Positions 8,796 through 17,901 of a stretch of DNA of 64,000 bases are shown here, piece after piece. Below the pieces are notes generated by a model. The model did not search any database, had not been told where the DNA came from, and saw nothing but the letters and a program-made list of their open reading frames with translations. Made by a program: the position numbers and the translations under genes. Numbering within the stretch: the stretch's first letter is position 1; the number at the start of each line of letters is the position of its first letter. Origin of the DNA: Paenibacillus sp. V4I3 (GTDB taxonomy: Bacteria; Bacillota; Bacilli; Paenibacillales; NBRC-103111); NCBI RefSeq assembly GCF_030817215.1, contig NZ_JAUSZA010000001.1:7414501-7478500 (forward strand), read 5' to 3'.

Positions 8796-10472
8796 TTATA
8801 TGCTGCCGATTTTTAAAGTACTTTCACTAATTTTAGCATGTACCTTTTGTACATCAGGTTTATTTCTTCTATTTTCACCTGATCTTTGCTTACGTTCTAC
8901 TTTCGATTTTATTTTCGTATAAGCTTGAAATGCTGCGCTTTTTAATTCAGGTAGAAGGATGTTTTTGTCCCCCTCAATTAATGATTTTACAATCAAATCA
9001 GCCTGATTCACAGGAACCTGAGCTTCCATTAACCATTTAGTTGCTTCATATGCAATATCTACTTTATCCTTCGAGTTGCTATCAGATTCGGCATTTGAAG
9101 TCGTAAACTGTTTCTTAGCTAATTCTGATAAAGCCTTATCAAAAAACTTATCAATCTTTAAATCCTTTATATAAATATCTTTTAAAGACTCAAGCTTTGC
9201 ATAATCATTGAGTTTGAGCGCTAATAGCACTGGCTTTAGAGCACACAATTCATTATCAATTACATCTCGGATGATTTGAGGAGTTAGATACTCTGTTCCA
9301 TTATTGATAGCCCTCCACTGAGCAACCATAAATAGCTTAATAGCAATATCCGTAACTCCCTGGGAGTATTCATACATAGCATGATTTAAAAAATCATCTA
9401 ATTCAATTGGGTTATGGGTCCACTGATACTTCCATAATGCATTCAAAAAAATTTTCCACTCCATACCGGCTGCTAAATCGGATGGTGCATCAAAAGGTCG
9501 AAATACCATTCTCTCCCAAAATACAACTCCAAAATGCTCACAAGCCCTACGAAGCTGTCGAAACTCTTTTGATAACATATCCCATGCTTTATTGGTTCCA
9601 ATTAGCACAACTGGAATACCCAGCATATTTTTTAATGTTACAAAAAAATTAAGCATATGCTCTTCTACATCCGTATTTCCACTAAGATGTTGAATCTCAT
9701 CAATGATTAAAACACCAATCATATAAGTCGCACACATTTGAGCCATGACAGGGATCATTTGTTCGACAGTACCCTTAATAATAAATATATCGTAATGTTT
9801 ATCGCCTACAAGATCTCTTAGAATTTGAAAGAAATTGAGGCATAGTGCCTTAATCGAACCTTTTGGCGGACATTCCAGTTTTAACCAAACAATCTGCGTT
9901 GAGTTGATATTTCGTCCTTTATATTGACTATGTCGAATAACCTGAGCAGGGTACATTGTCATTAGGATGTTATTTATCGCTGTTGTCTTCCCCATCCCAG
10001 AGACCCCGATTATTGATAACCCTCCTCCTGAAGTCTTATAGGATTTATTATCAAATGAAACGGTTTGAGACGTTTTCTTTGATTGCTCAAATGCCGCCAT
10101 CGCTTTGGCGACATTATCAGCAGCCTCATTTCGTAATCTAACACCATTCACTGTGAGAGGATTTCGGTCAACATAACCATCACGTATCAAGATAGACAAG
10201 CTCTGCTCTATTCGTATATGGTTTTCTAGGGGTTGAACGAACCGCGGGAGATCGTAAATACAATGAAGCCTGAGTGTTGGGTTCCTCGATCTATCCCGCT
10301 CATGGAAAGAAACTTTCTTGGTTAGTTTCTTAATTACTACAGGAACATCGTGTATTGGTTGAAGGGCTTCGATTAAAGGGTTGTCACGATATTTAGCAAT
10401 CTCTGCTCTTCTATAAGAAGCCACAACATCTTCACCTCTAAGAAATGAAAGTCGTTCTTCAATAACTTCCAT
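8796..10472 (-). CDS. tnsC: TnsC AAA+ transposition regulator
   Basis: 558-residue AAA+ ATPase. Walker A is GVSGMGKTT near residue 155, Walker B is LIIDEIQ near residue 257, and a sensor-like threonine/asparagine occurs in LIGTNKAW. TnsC links target selectors (TniQ/TnsD) to the TnsAB transposase and provides target immunity. The start at 10472 has GAGGTG at 6-base spacing; a GTG three codons earlier overlaps the ribosome site. The gap to tnsB is 21 bases, so they share an operon. The size matches Tn7 TnsC. Confidence 0.92.
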   Translation of the reverse strand: MEVIEERLSFLRGEDVVASYRRAEIAKYRDNPLIEALQPIHDVPVVIKKLTKKVSFHERDRSRNPTLRLHCIYDLPRFVQPLENHIRIEQSLSILIRDGYVDRNPLTVNGVRLRNEAADNVAKAMAAFEQSKKTSQTVSFDNKSYKTSGGGLSIIGVSGMGKTTAINNILMTMYPAQVIRHSQYKGRNINSTQIVWLKLECPPKGSIKALCLNFFQILRDLVGDKHYDIFIIKGTVEQMIPVMAQMCATYMIGVLIIDEIQHLSGNTDVEEHMLNFFVTLKNMLGIPVVLIGTNKAWDMLSKEFRQLRRACEHFGVVFWERMVFRPFDAPSDLAAGMEWKIFLNALWKYQWTHNPIELDDFLNHAMYEYSQGVTDIAIKLFMVAQWRAINNGTEYLTPQIIRDVIDNELCALKPVLLALKLNDYAKLESLKDIYIKDLKIDKFFDKALSELAKKQFTTSNAESDSNSKDKVDIAYEATKWLMEAQVPVNQADLIVKSLIEGDKNILLPELKSAAFQAYTKIKSKVERKQRSGENRRNKPDVQKVHAKISESTLKIGSI

Positions 10473-10493
10473 ACTATTCACCTCGTCATTTTA

Positions 10494-12671
10494 CTAGTTC
10501 TGCGCAGCTAGTAAAGCTTGAATCCTAGAATTTCCTAAGTTTTGAATTTCCGGAGCTTTTGAAAATTCCTCTGACTGTTCTCCGGAGCAAATACCTTGAG
10601 CTTCTTGCAAATCACTGTTATCGTCCGATAGGAAATTTTCGGTTAAACGCATTTTTTCCTTTTCTAAAGCTGTACGTTCAGCGATACCGTCAATCAGCTT
10701 AGCATTGCTTAGCCCACTTTCTATTTTTAGTGCTTTTGCCATTTCAACAATATTATCTCTGCGGTAATCCTTTTCAGCTTCCGCTTGCTCTTCAATTGGC
10801 CTATATTGTTCTCTTTCAAGTCCAAGAACTTCTTGAATATGCTCGTATTCATCCCATGACCTATCAAGAGAACTAGGATCCGAATTGATGATTCTGAGCT
10901 CAAGGTAACCGTCTCCATTATCTCCTTTTAAAACTACTTTATCTCTAACTCTGGGATCATATGCGATATTTAACTTTTTCCCCATACGTGGATTACCGTC
11001 TACAAACCACCCTTCACGTATAGCCTGTTCGCAGCTAAAATGTAGTCCCTTAAATTTTATGCCCAAATTCGTAATTCTTCCAGTCTCAGTTGGTAAAAGA
11101 TTAATTTTTAATGTTTCTTCATCGAAACTTCTGAAACAATGCCCTTTCCGTTTCATCCCCCACTCCAACAACTCACGTGGGATTGGCTTCACCCCATCAG
11201 CAATCATATCGTCATCTAGAGAATAACCCTCCATATAATGATAATTGTTATGCCAAATTGCTAAATCATACATGATCTGCGAAAATTCTTTAAGTGTTAA
11301 TACGGCCTTTGTTCTAGGGTCTGGATCCCCTCTACGCCGCATTTCGATTGAAACTTCTCCCGGTAATCTAGAAATAGCTTCGACATTATATACATTAAAG
11401 AAGCTTTCAACTAGCGCTTTCCAATCTGCGCGATACGGAGCCATGTACTCAATATCAACACCAAGAATATTTCGAAGGCCAGTAATTTTTGTATTTAACA
11501 ATTCACCTCTATCTGCAGTAAATTGTCGAGGCAAACAAGCTAGTGACCACTCTTCTGGCATGATTGTCATGCCACTCCGTTGACATAGATCTACTTTTGA
11601 TGAGCCTGTATTATAGATGGCCATAGCAGCCCCGATGTAGGATCTCTCAAACCCTATGTAAATTCCTGCAATGTAGTGACTAAACAAATCAATCACAGAA
11701 TAAATTACAGGCCTTCCAATGGGTAGGTAAGAGCGATAGCTACTTGCCAGATAAGTATCTGCTATAGTTGAGTCAATATGAAATATGGAACCTGGAATCA
11801 ATGCTTGTTTCGTTTGATTCCCAATCTTAGCTCTCTTATTAAGATTGAACCTTCGTTCACCAATTAGAGCTAGTGAAGAACCAATAAAGTTTGCATTTTT
11901 AAATTTATTAGCGTGGTAATAGAACGTTTTAAATAAAGGTCGTTCCTCTTTAGGCAGGAGTATCGGTTTGGCTTTACCATTCTCATCCTCTTCATAATGA
12001 CTTATAAAATAGGTTCTGTTCATTTTATTAAAAGCTTTCCGCAAAGAGAGCTTTTCTCTTAGATGAAATTGTCTATATGCAATCAACATATATTTATGAA
12101 TGGTCGCATCTGTATTGACTCCGACTTTCTCCGGGTGAAGTTTTGTAATTTTTCGCTTTCGACCCCGTTTTTTTGTGTTTTCAGTAGCTAATTTATCACT
12201 ACCAAGTCCCCCACACTTATCATATCGATTAAGTAGTCCTATTTTTAGCTTCCCAGATTTCCAATATCTTTTTAGCAACCGATGCACCTTTGGAATAGAA
12301 TATGACGACTTGGCTATACATTCCGTTACCATAGGGCCTCGATACTCACTCCTATAGATATAAGGCTCGTTTTCAAGGTACTCCTTCAGGTAGTTCCATG
12401 ATTCATCTATCTCTCTTTTTCTTTCATCAGGTAAGAGATCAAATGATTTCTTTTCTACTTCTGAGATATATTTAACAATTCGTGCTTCACCATTTGTTAG
12501 TGCTTTTGTTACATCCTCTATCGAACGTGTAAATGGAAAGTCATCCTCATTTAAATCAATCACATGCATTCGATCAGTTTTATACTCTAAGTATAGAATC
12601 CGCTCGAAAACTGAATTGTGCGCTTCAAATGGTGCCCATTGAACAACTTGATTAATAGTCAAAATTTGCAT
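10494..12671 (-). CDS. tnsB: TnsB DDE transposase
   Basis: 725-residue Mu/Tn7-type transposase. After an N-terminal DNA-binding region, the RNase-H-fold catalytic core shows the DDE triad: Asp in HIDSTIADTYL (near residue 305), Asp in FTADRGELLN (near 390) and Glu in WKALVESFFN (near 425). A C-terminal Mu-type beta-barrel and a TnsC-contacting tail follow. TnsB binds the repeated end sites and makes the 3' cuts and joins. The start at 12671 follows AGAGGGA. The gene begins 13 bases after the tnsA stop. Confidence 0.93.
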   Translation of the reverse strand: MQILTINQVVQWAPFEAHNSVFERILYLEYKTDRMHVIDLNEDDFPFTRSIEDVTKALTNGEARIVKYISEVEKKSFDLLPDERKREIDESWNYLKEYLENEPYIYRSEYRGPMVTECIAKSSYSIPKVHRLLKRYWKSGKLKIGLLNRYDKCGGLGSDKLATENTKKRGRKRKITKLHPEKVGVNTDATIHKYMLIAYRQFHLREKLSLRKAFNKMNRTYFISHYEEDENGKAKPILLPKEERPLFKTFYYHANKFKNANFIGSSLALIGERRFNLNKRAKIGNQTKQALIPGSIFHIDSTIADTYLASSYRSYLPIGRPVIYSVIDLFSHYIAGIYIGFERSYIGAAMAIYNTGSSKVDLCQRSGMTIMPEEWSLACLPRQFTADRGELLNTKITGLRNILGVDIEYMAPYRADWKALVESFFNVYNVEAISRLPGEVSIEMRRRGDPDPRTKAVLTLKEFSQIMYDLAIWHNNYHYMEGYSLDDDMIADGVKPIPRELLEWGMKRKGHCFRSFDEETLKINLLPTETGRITNLGIKFKGLHFSCEQAIREGWFVDGNPRMGKKLNIAYDPRVRDKVVLKGDNGDGYLELRIINSDPSSLDRSWDEYEHIQEVLGLEREQYRPIEEQAEAEKDYRRDNIVEMAKALKIESGLSNAKLIDGIAERTALEKEKMRLTENFLSDDNSDLQEAQGICSGEQSEEFSKAPEIQNLGNSRIQALLAAQN

Positions 12672-12684
12672 TTTATTCCCTCTC

Positions 12685-13497
12685 TTAGACTGGTAATGAA
12701 ATGTTGATTTGTTTACAAGGATTAAAGAGTTCATCCATATTTATCATCAATCGTTTATTTGCAATCAGATGCATCAAAAGTGTAATACTTGTACTTGTGG
12801 GAACATTGAAATGTTTATCCATTGCATCCGTGATATCAGCCAAGATTTTATTGTTTCCTGGCAACAACTTTATTAACTTCTCTTCCATAGACTTCAGAAG
12901 TGATTCGTCAACATTTGGAAATAATCCGAAATTGCTTCTTAACTTATGAAACATTTGTACATTTTGAACCTTGGGAATGTGAATGGAGTTTTCGGTCACA
13001 ACATTCCACTCCACTTTTCTTCTTGACCAATAAATCTTCTCGATCAGTTGTTTCTCAGCATTCCTTCGCTTTTGAAGCGCATCTTCATATTTTACGGATC
13101 GCGCTTTAATAACTTGACCAAATTGAGTTTTCAGGGTGATAACATTATCGGTCGTCATAACTATTTCAACCTTTGTCTTCGGGTCAGTTGGATGCTTAAC
13201 TCCAAGCTCCGCAGCTATTGACTGTGTTTCTTCTCTTGGTAAAAGCGGAAACTGTTCTCTGCAATCGAGGACATCGTCATCCCATTCCAATAAATAGAAA
13301 TACATTGCTTCTAGCAATGATAAGAAATGATGGTCGCGTCCTACTGTCCAACTATATCGAATGCTTGATTTGCCAATTGAAGGAACTTCGTGTACAAAAA
13401 TCCACGGTTTATAGTTTGTACCTATTCCGCTTCCTCTTCCTTCTTTTAGTCGCTTCGCAATGGTATTTTCATCAATTGCATACTTGAATTTAGCCAT
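12685..13497 (-). CDS. tnsA: TnsA heteromeric transposase endonuclease subunit
   Basis: 270 residues, the normal TnsA size. The N-terminal GRGSGIGTNYKPW signature is present. The restriction-like nuclease core is recognised from LLEAMYFYLLEWD (Glu near 63), TDPKTKVEIVM (Asp near 107) and Gln/Lys residues in the following strand. A C-terminal winged-helix-like TnsC-binding part follows. TnsA makes the 5' cuts that allow cut-and-paste movement. The presence of TnsA, plus one clean 5-bp duplication, argues for simple insertion rather than cointegrate formation. Confidence 0.92.
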   Translation of the reverse strand: MAKFKYAIDENTIAKRLKEGRGSGIGTNYKPWIFVHEVPSIGKSSIRYSWTVGRDHHFLSLLEAMYFYLLEWDDDVLDCREQFPLLPREETQSIAAELGVKHPTDPKTKVEIVMTTDNVITLKTQFGQVIKARSVKYEDALQKRRNAEKQLIEKIYWSRRKVEWNVVTENSIHIPKVQNVQMFHKLRSNFGLFPNVDESLLKSMEEKLIKLLPGNNKILADITDAMDKHFNVPTSTSITLLMHLIANKRLMINMDELFNPCKQINISLPV

Positions 13498-13585
13498 ATT
13501 TATGACACTCCGTTCGCTTCGAGTTTACAATTGGAATATCTTTCCCAAGCAAAAAAAATTTATTCTCTTTTTTCCACTTACATCG

Positions 13586-13954
13586 TTAAACTTCCTTATT
13601 TTGAATCTTGACTCCAACTAACTCTTCTATCTTCCATTCAAGTGTTCGCATATAGTCAATAATTTGAGTTAAAGTAGCTTGTGTTACAAATCCGGGAATA
13701 CCAGCCTTTTCATTTTTCAGCCTGCGTTCGAAATCATTACTCCTTTTGTTAAACTCTACATTTCGCTTCTCATTAAAACTCACAAGTAGTTGTAAAAACT
13801 GTTCCCAACATTCAGACTGACTGTGTAGAAGCATAAGTTTATAATAATGGTCACAATTACTGGTAAACGGATAATCAAAGTATTTTTTATTTCTAGCTAT
13901 GTTAGTGTTTATTTTTTTAATACCATCGGATACGACATTGAGCAATTCCTCCAT
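13586..13954 (-). CDS. Unknown 122-aa protein in the tns operon
   Basis: Helical, charged, soluble protein with no motif I recognise. It has a very good ribosome site (AGGAGG, 5-base spacing). It lies between the short tniQ and tnsA on the same strand, so it belongs to the transposition operon. It could be a small accessory factor of transposition, but position is the only evidence. Confidence 0.6.
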   Translation of the reverse strand: MEELLNVVSDGIKKINTNIARNKKYFDYPFTSNCDHYYKLMLLHSQSECWEQFLQLLVSFNEKRNVEFNKRSNDFERRLKNEKAGIPGFVTQATLTQIIDYMRTLEWKIEELVGVKIQNKEV

Positions 13955-14036
13955 TTAAGCCTCCTCCCTGCAACATTGTAGAATGTTACGATATATTCGA
14001 ACTTCAATTATATAAATGTTCTTTACTCTAAATTTT

Positions 14037-15062
14037 CTATGCTGCAATTTTAATTTCTGAGCTTGAAAGTATGGAGCCATTTTGTATCGTGTTAGGATTT
14101 AGGGAAGTTTGTTGTAATTTCAATCCGTTTAAAGAACCAAACAAGAACTTTATCAATAATAAGTGTTTTAATGGGTGTCTTGCATATTCGCCATCAATGC
14201 ATTCTCTCAACCAACCTCCTATTTCTACGTCACACCCTAATAACTCAAGTAACGATCTGCTATAAAATTTCTCAAAAAAATAAATTAGTTTGCGCAACCT
14301 TAATTTGTTATCGATTTCATAGAAATTAGCTTCAATTAATTTTTTAACATAAAGATTGTGCAATTTTGTAAATAACTCATCTAACCATATATTCTGTTCA
14401 TTGAATAAATAATTAATCTCACTACTAATCTCAATTAGTTCGGTTTTAAATTCACTTATTAATGGACTCCAACTGTGATTTTGCAAGGTTAAATCTGACC
14501 CGCATTTAGGACAAAATTGTTTTAGAATATAGAGCTTATTTCTTAATTTCGTTGTGAAGTGAAATCCACATTCTTCACATCCAGTAGAAAGTATTCTTTG
14601 ATGATCTAGACAATAAAAGTTTCCTGGGGCTTGATGTGTCCTTCGCCAGTATGATTCACCATTCTTATTCAAATCCTCAATTAAACAGGACGTGCAGTAC
14701 TTCAAATGATTACTTATAGTTGATTTTGCAATATATCCTACTTGGGAATGTATGAAACGATATCTTGTATTTGTGGCCATCATTTTTAGCACTTGTTGCT
14801 TATTTTTTGGTGTTAAAAAGGGGAGAAAATAAGGAAGTAACGAATGTTTCCGAATAAAGTCCTGTTCGCTATAGTTGTATTTACCAGGAATGTTTTTAAC
14901 TAAACGATTCGTTATCTTAGGGAAATCCAATATTTGAGTGCATTTGACACCATACAAATCAATCATCGTTTTATCAACTTTCAAATTACCACTTAAGTGA
15001 TGATATCTTGCTAAAATGCTATAAAGTATTTCATCTGGGTACAGGTTTGGGAAAAAGTTCAT
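14037..15062 (-). CDS. tniQ: Short TniQ-family protein (341 aa)
   Basis: Begins with the TniQ signature FFPNLYPDEILYSILARYHHLSGN. It then has zinc-ribbon cysteines: CTSCLIEDLNKNGE, CLDHQRILSTGCEECG and CPKCGSDL near residues 125-190. It lacks the long C-terminal half of TnsD. Short TniQ proteins are targeting adaptors that join TnsC to a separate DNA- or RNA-guided selector, or themselves bind a site. The preferred ATG lies 12 bases from AGGAGG; a TTG four codons upstream abuts it. The upstream gene's TGA sits just before, so translation is coupled. This is the second TniQ in the element. Confidence 0.87.
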   Translation of the reverse strand: MNFFPNLYPDEILYSILARYHHLSGNLKVDKTMIDLYGVKCTQILDFPKITNRLVKNIPGKYNYSEQDFIRKHSLLPYFLPFLTPKNKQQVLKMMATNTRYRFIHSQVGYIAKSTISNHLKYCTSCLIEDLNKNGESYWRRTHQAPGNFYCLDHQRILSTGCEECGFHFTTKLRNKLYILKQFCPKCGSDLTLQNHSWSPLISEFKTELIEISSEINYLFNEQNIWLDELFTKLHNLYVKKLIEANFYEIDNKLRLRKLIYFFEKFYSRSLLELLGCDVEIGGWLRECIDGEYARHPLKHLLLIKFLFGSLNGLKLQQTSLNPNTIQNGSILSSSEIKIAA

Positions 15063-15070
15063 TACTAATT

Positions 15071-15370
15071 TCAACCTCCTAAAGAAGTGCTCCCTTTCTT
15101 AATAGATCGCATAATAAATTTCGATATCTTTAAAGTATCAGGCACGATATTTGCCATAAATATTTCTCCTTCATATACAAGTTTGATGCTCTCTACCTCC
15201 TCATTTGAATATATAACTGGGATTAACCATGTTCCATAAATTGCTGCTCGATAGAACCACTGTTCTTCAATCGCTTTTGGGCATGTGTAAAACAAATCAT
15301 TGGCATAGATACCCATTGGTGTAACCAGGCCAAACGCAAAAATTCTTCCCAATAAAAACACCTCTCTCAT
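15071..15370 (-). CDS. Unknown 99-aa protein, first gene of the transposition operon
   Basis: Small protein with a mildly hydrophobic N-terminus (MREVFLLGRIFAFGLVT) and no recognised domain. The start follows AGGAAAG; the stop overlaps the ribosome site of the short tniQ. It is the promoter-proximal gene of the leftward tns operon and faces a divergent XRE regulator. A role as a host-interaction or control factor is possible, but only from position. Confidence 0.55.
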   Translation of the reverse strand: MREVFLLGRIFAFGLVTPMGIYANDLFYTCPKAIEEQWFYRAAIYGTWLIPVIYSNEEVESIKLVYEGEIFMANIVPDTLKISKFIMRSIKKGSTSLGG

Positions 15371-15404
15371 TAATTTCTTTCCTATTAATCTACTAATAGT
15401 TATT

Positions 15405-15515
15405 ATCAAATGCGGTAATTTTTATACTTATAAATAGTATTTTTATTTGTAATACTTATACGTTTGTGTTTCAATTGCATCTCATTGTCTACACTTTTAT
15501 TGAGGTGTAATATAC
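15405..15515. promoter_or_regulatory. Divergent promoter region of tns operon and XRE regulator
   Basis: AT-rich 111-base region with two copies of ATACTTATA (15424-15432 and 15452-15460), 28 bases apart. The first forms an imperfect palindrome with the following ATAGTAT. They are good candidates for operators of the adjacent XRE protein. Confidence 0.55.
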
Positions 15516-15854
15516 ATGGGCGACATTTTAAAAATTGTTGGTGCTAGAGTTAGGGATATTCGTAAAGATCGCGGTTTAACTCAGGAACAATTAGCTGAGG
15601 TGTCTGGTTTCCATTTTACTTATGTAGGGGCAGTTGAACGTGGTGAAAAAAACATCACTTTACTTAATCTTGAAAAAATGGCAGAAGCATTAAATACTGA
15701 AGTTCAAGAATTGTTTAGATACGCTGGGCTTGACTTAGGTCAAACAAGCAAACAAAGGGATCTTCAAGAAGTCCTTAATTTACTCATGCGTCAATCAAAT
15801 GAGGAGATAAAGAGGGCAAAATTTATTTTATCTGAGTTTTATAGAAGTAAATAA
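15516..15854 (+). CDS. XRE-family transcriptional regulator
   Basis: 112 residues. A helix-turn-helix spans residues 10-65 with the typical RDIRKDRGLTQEQLAE and VERGEKNITLLNLEKMA segments. A short helical tail probably dimerises. It is divergent from the transposition operon with shared repeated operators, so it probably represses tns expression and itself. Its type resembles small SinR/restriction-controller-like regulators on mobile elements. It is followed by its own terminator. Confidence 0.88.
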   Translation: MGDILKIVGARVRDIRKDRGLTQEQLAEVSGFHFTYVGAVERGEKNITLLNLEKMAEALNTEVQELFRYAGLDLGQTSKQRDLQEVLNLLMRQSNEEIKRAKFILSEFYRSK

Positions 15855-15863
15855 GAATGAAAT

Positions 15864-15902
15864 TAAAGAGGTCATCCCGACTGTGGGATAACCTCTTTTT
15901 TA
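15864..15902 (+). terminator. Terminator of the XRE gene
   Basis: AAAGAGGTCATCCC / GGGATAACCTCTTTTTT hairpin with a 6-base loop and T run. Confidence 0.88.
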
Positions 15903-16334
15903 GGTCAATAAATTGCTAATAATTGTACACTATCATTCACGAAAGTTAGTCGGCTTTCAGCATTTATACTTTACTTGTTGTCCGCAACTTTTTGAGGTTG
16001 TGAACCGAAGCTACGTAAAATGTTTTGCTACCGTGATGGGCAACCTTGATGAGTTCAAAATTTTACAGGCTTTCTTGTAACTTAACCCATAAGTTTGCCG
16101 CTTTGGAATGCTTATGCTTCCAATTTAACATGGCAAACTTATGCTTCCAAAAATAAAAAGCCCCTTGAAAATCAAGGAATGTTCATGTTCCGTCCTTTTT
16201 TCTATGTCTTTGGGACAATAAAAATGAGTCCGCATTATTTACAATAGTACAAGACCGATACCTGTCATCTTTTGCATCAAAACAAGGCAATTTATTCGCA
16301 AAATTACTACCTTTTCGTTAGCCTCACAAATATC
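15903..16334. other. 430-bp gap with nested inverted repeats
   Basis: No gene seen. CATAAGTTTGCC (16088-16099) and its perfect complement GGCAAACTTATG (16132-16143) enclose an inner TTGGAA/TTCCAA pair. A further CTTATGCTTCCAA copy follows at once. A smaller CCTTG/CAAGG hairpin lies near 16165. Just outside the recombinase stop, 16319-16326 reads CGTTAGCC, like the outer box of the cassette repeats. This could be a recombination or regulatory site of the neighbouring recombinase (inference). Confidence 0.45.
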
Positions 16335-17177
16335 CTAAAAATAACGTCGATACAATTCTCTCCGTCGTTCACCCCGCAACTGATCATATATCTGAGTGGT
16401 TGATGCTTTTTCATGCCCAAGCATCCCTTGTATAAACTCCAATGGAGCACCATTATCTAACAGTTGGCAAGCATAGGTATGCCGAAACCGATGTGGGTAT
16501 ACATTTGCAGCTACTTCACCTCGTGCTGCCAACAGTTTTAATGAGTGACGGATCGTTGGGATACTCAAACGGCGGATAGGATGACTTTCGGTGACGAACA
16601 ACGCTTTACTGGTATCCTTACGACTCTCAAGGTATCGTTTTAACCACACCTTGCACTCTGTCGTAAAATAAACTTCCCTCTGTTTGGAACCTTTTCCATT
16701 TACTATGGCTGAGCAGTTTTCCCAGTTGATGTCTTCAATATTTAATTTCTGTACTTCACCTACGCGGCAACCCGTACAATACAGAAATTCTAGTAGAGCA
16801 TGCTCACGGGGTGAATGACAGGAAATCTTGAGATGGATAACATCTTCTTCAATCAGGAATTTGGGAATTCGTTTATCCGTCTTTGGTTCTCTCAACTTAA
16901 GGGATGGATTTTTAGGAATATGGCATTCTTCAAAAGCAAACCGAAAAAGTGAACGAATAAATCGGATACGATGTCCTAAACTGCTTGGTTTTAATCGCTC
17001 TGTTTGTTTGGCCAAATAATCTTTAAGCAGATTTAAAGATACCTCCTCGAGTTCGAGATTACCCATTTCGCGGATCAACATCTTTAACTGAAGAGAGTAA
17101 GCTTTTAATGTGTGAGGACTGAACCCCAATATTCGTTTATCGGCTTCATACAGCTTCCATAACTCCTCTAATGTCAT
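16335..17177 (-). CDS. Tyrosine recombinase (XerC/D-like), complete active site
   Basis: 280 residues. A SAM-like core-binding domain spans residues 1-85. The catalytic domain has Arg in CTGCRVGEV (near 155), Lys in GKGSKQR, HxxR in PHRFRHTYA (near 235), His in GMLGHEKASTTQ and the nucleophile Tyr in QIYDQL (near 268). It is shorter than integron IntI proteins, and the expected IntI-specific extra helix between HxxR-region motifs is not apparent, so it is not a standard integron integrase. It is the nearest recombinase to the cassette array and is read in the same direction as most cassette genes, but lies at their downstream end. The start at 17177 follows GGGAGGGG. Confidence 0.88.
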   Translation of the reverse strand: MTLEELWKLYEADKRILGFSPHTLKAYSLQLKMLIREMGNLELEEVSLNLLKDYLAKQTERLKPSSLGHRIRFIRSLFRFAFEECHIPKNPSLKLREPKTDKRIPKFLIEEDVIHLKISCHSPREHALLEFLYCTGCRVGEVQKLNIEDINWENCSAIVNGKGSKQREVYFTTECKVWLKRYLESRKDTSKALFVTESHPIRRLSIPTIRHSLKLLAARGEVAANVYPHRFRHTYACQLLDNGAPLEFIQGMLGHEKASTTQIYDQLRGERRRELYRRYF

Positions 17178-17435
17178 AGCAAACCCCTCCCAATTCATCT
17201 AATAATTCTAGCTTTACTAGAATCGAGAGGATTTAATCTGTCTAAATTATTTTATTTCAAAATAATTAAGTTAATATGCTGATTGAATCTAAGTCCCATG
17301 AGCTTAAATACAAAAACGTAGCAACATAGTCAAAACTGACGTTACAATTATTTCATAACATTTCGAGTGCTACTGTAAATAATTTCATATTTATGATCTA
17401 ATGTAATAGATATTACTTCATTAAGGGAGATTAAA

Positions 17436-17633
17436 ATGCCAAAACAACGTCAACTAATAGAACCTTCAGACTTTGAACGTATGCGCGTATTTCAACAGCC
17501 AATCTCAATCTTTTTACAAGGTGAACTTATAGGTGAGAATATAATAATTCAATCTCATGATGAAGAAATTGTATTGAGCACCAGTGGTGAACGGTACGTA
17601 AGGGCAAATTGTCAATTTCTTAGTAAAAGATAA
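17436..17633 (+). CDS. Unknown 65-aa protein
   Basis: Small soluble protein (starts MPKQRQLIEPSDFERM) with a predicted mainly beta C-terminal half; no domain recognised. It has a good GGGAG ribosome site and its own hairpin terminator. It lies between the recombinase gene (divergent) and the first cassette repeat, where an integron would carry its attI region. Confidence 0.6.
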   Translation: MPKQRQLIEPSDFERMRVFQQPISIFLQGELIGENIIIQSHDEEIVLSTSGERYVRANCQFLSKR

Positions 17634-17676
17634 TTCCAAATTCCATACTCATAATCTTAGAATATATTAAGAACGT

Positions 17677-17722
17677 AATAACAAAAGGCCAGTCCGCTGA
17701 AGCAAACTGACCTTTTGTTATT
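17677..17722. terminator. Bidirectional terminator
   Basis: AATAACAAAAGGCCAGT pairs with ACTGACCTTTTGTTATT around a 12-base loop (one mismatch). It separates the 65-aa gene from the cassette array. Confidence 0.82.
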
Positions 17723-17807
17723 CAACTATAGTAATAAATAATTCTAGAATATTGTCTCCATTCCTTCAAACAAGATGTCATTAATTTAACGGGGTTAGTT
17801 CCACGCT

Positions 17808-17887
17808 ATCCTGCCTGTTACTTCAATGAAAAAGGAGGAGCTACATCGCGGCAAGCTCCTCCACTATCGTTCCTCGTTAGCTTAATG
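17808..17887 (-). repeat. attC-like site 1
   Basis: Plus strand: ATCCTGCCTGTTACTTCAAT left box, GGAGGAGCT/AGCTCCTCC hairpin, then CTATCGTTCCTCGTTAGCTT right box. It ends 15 bases from the DinB stop. Orientation is given relative to the cassette gene. Confidence 0.8.
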
Positions 17888-17901
17888 CGGCGGTGCCACG
17901 G

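Noticed and set aside
16335-17177. Calling the recombinase an integron integrase IntI
   Set aside because: Too short, no visible IntI-specific insertion, and wrong end of the array.
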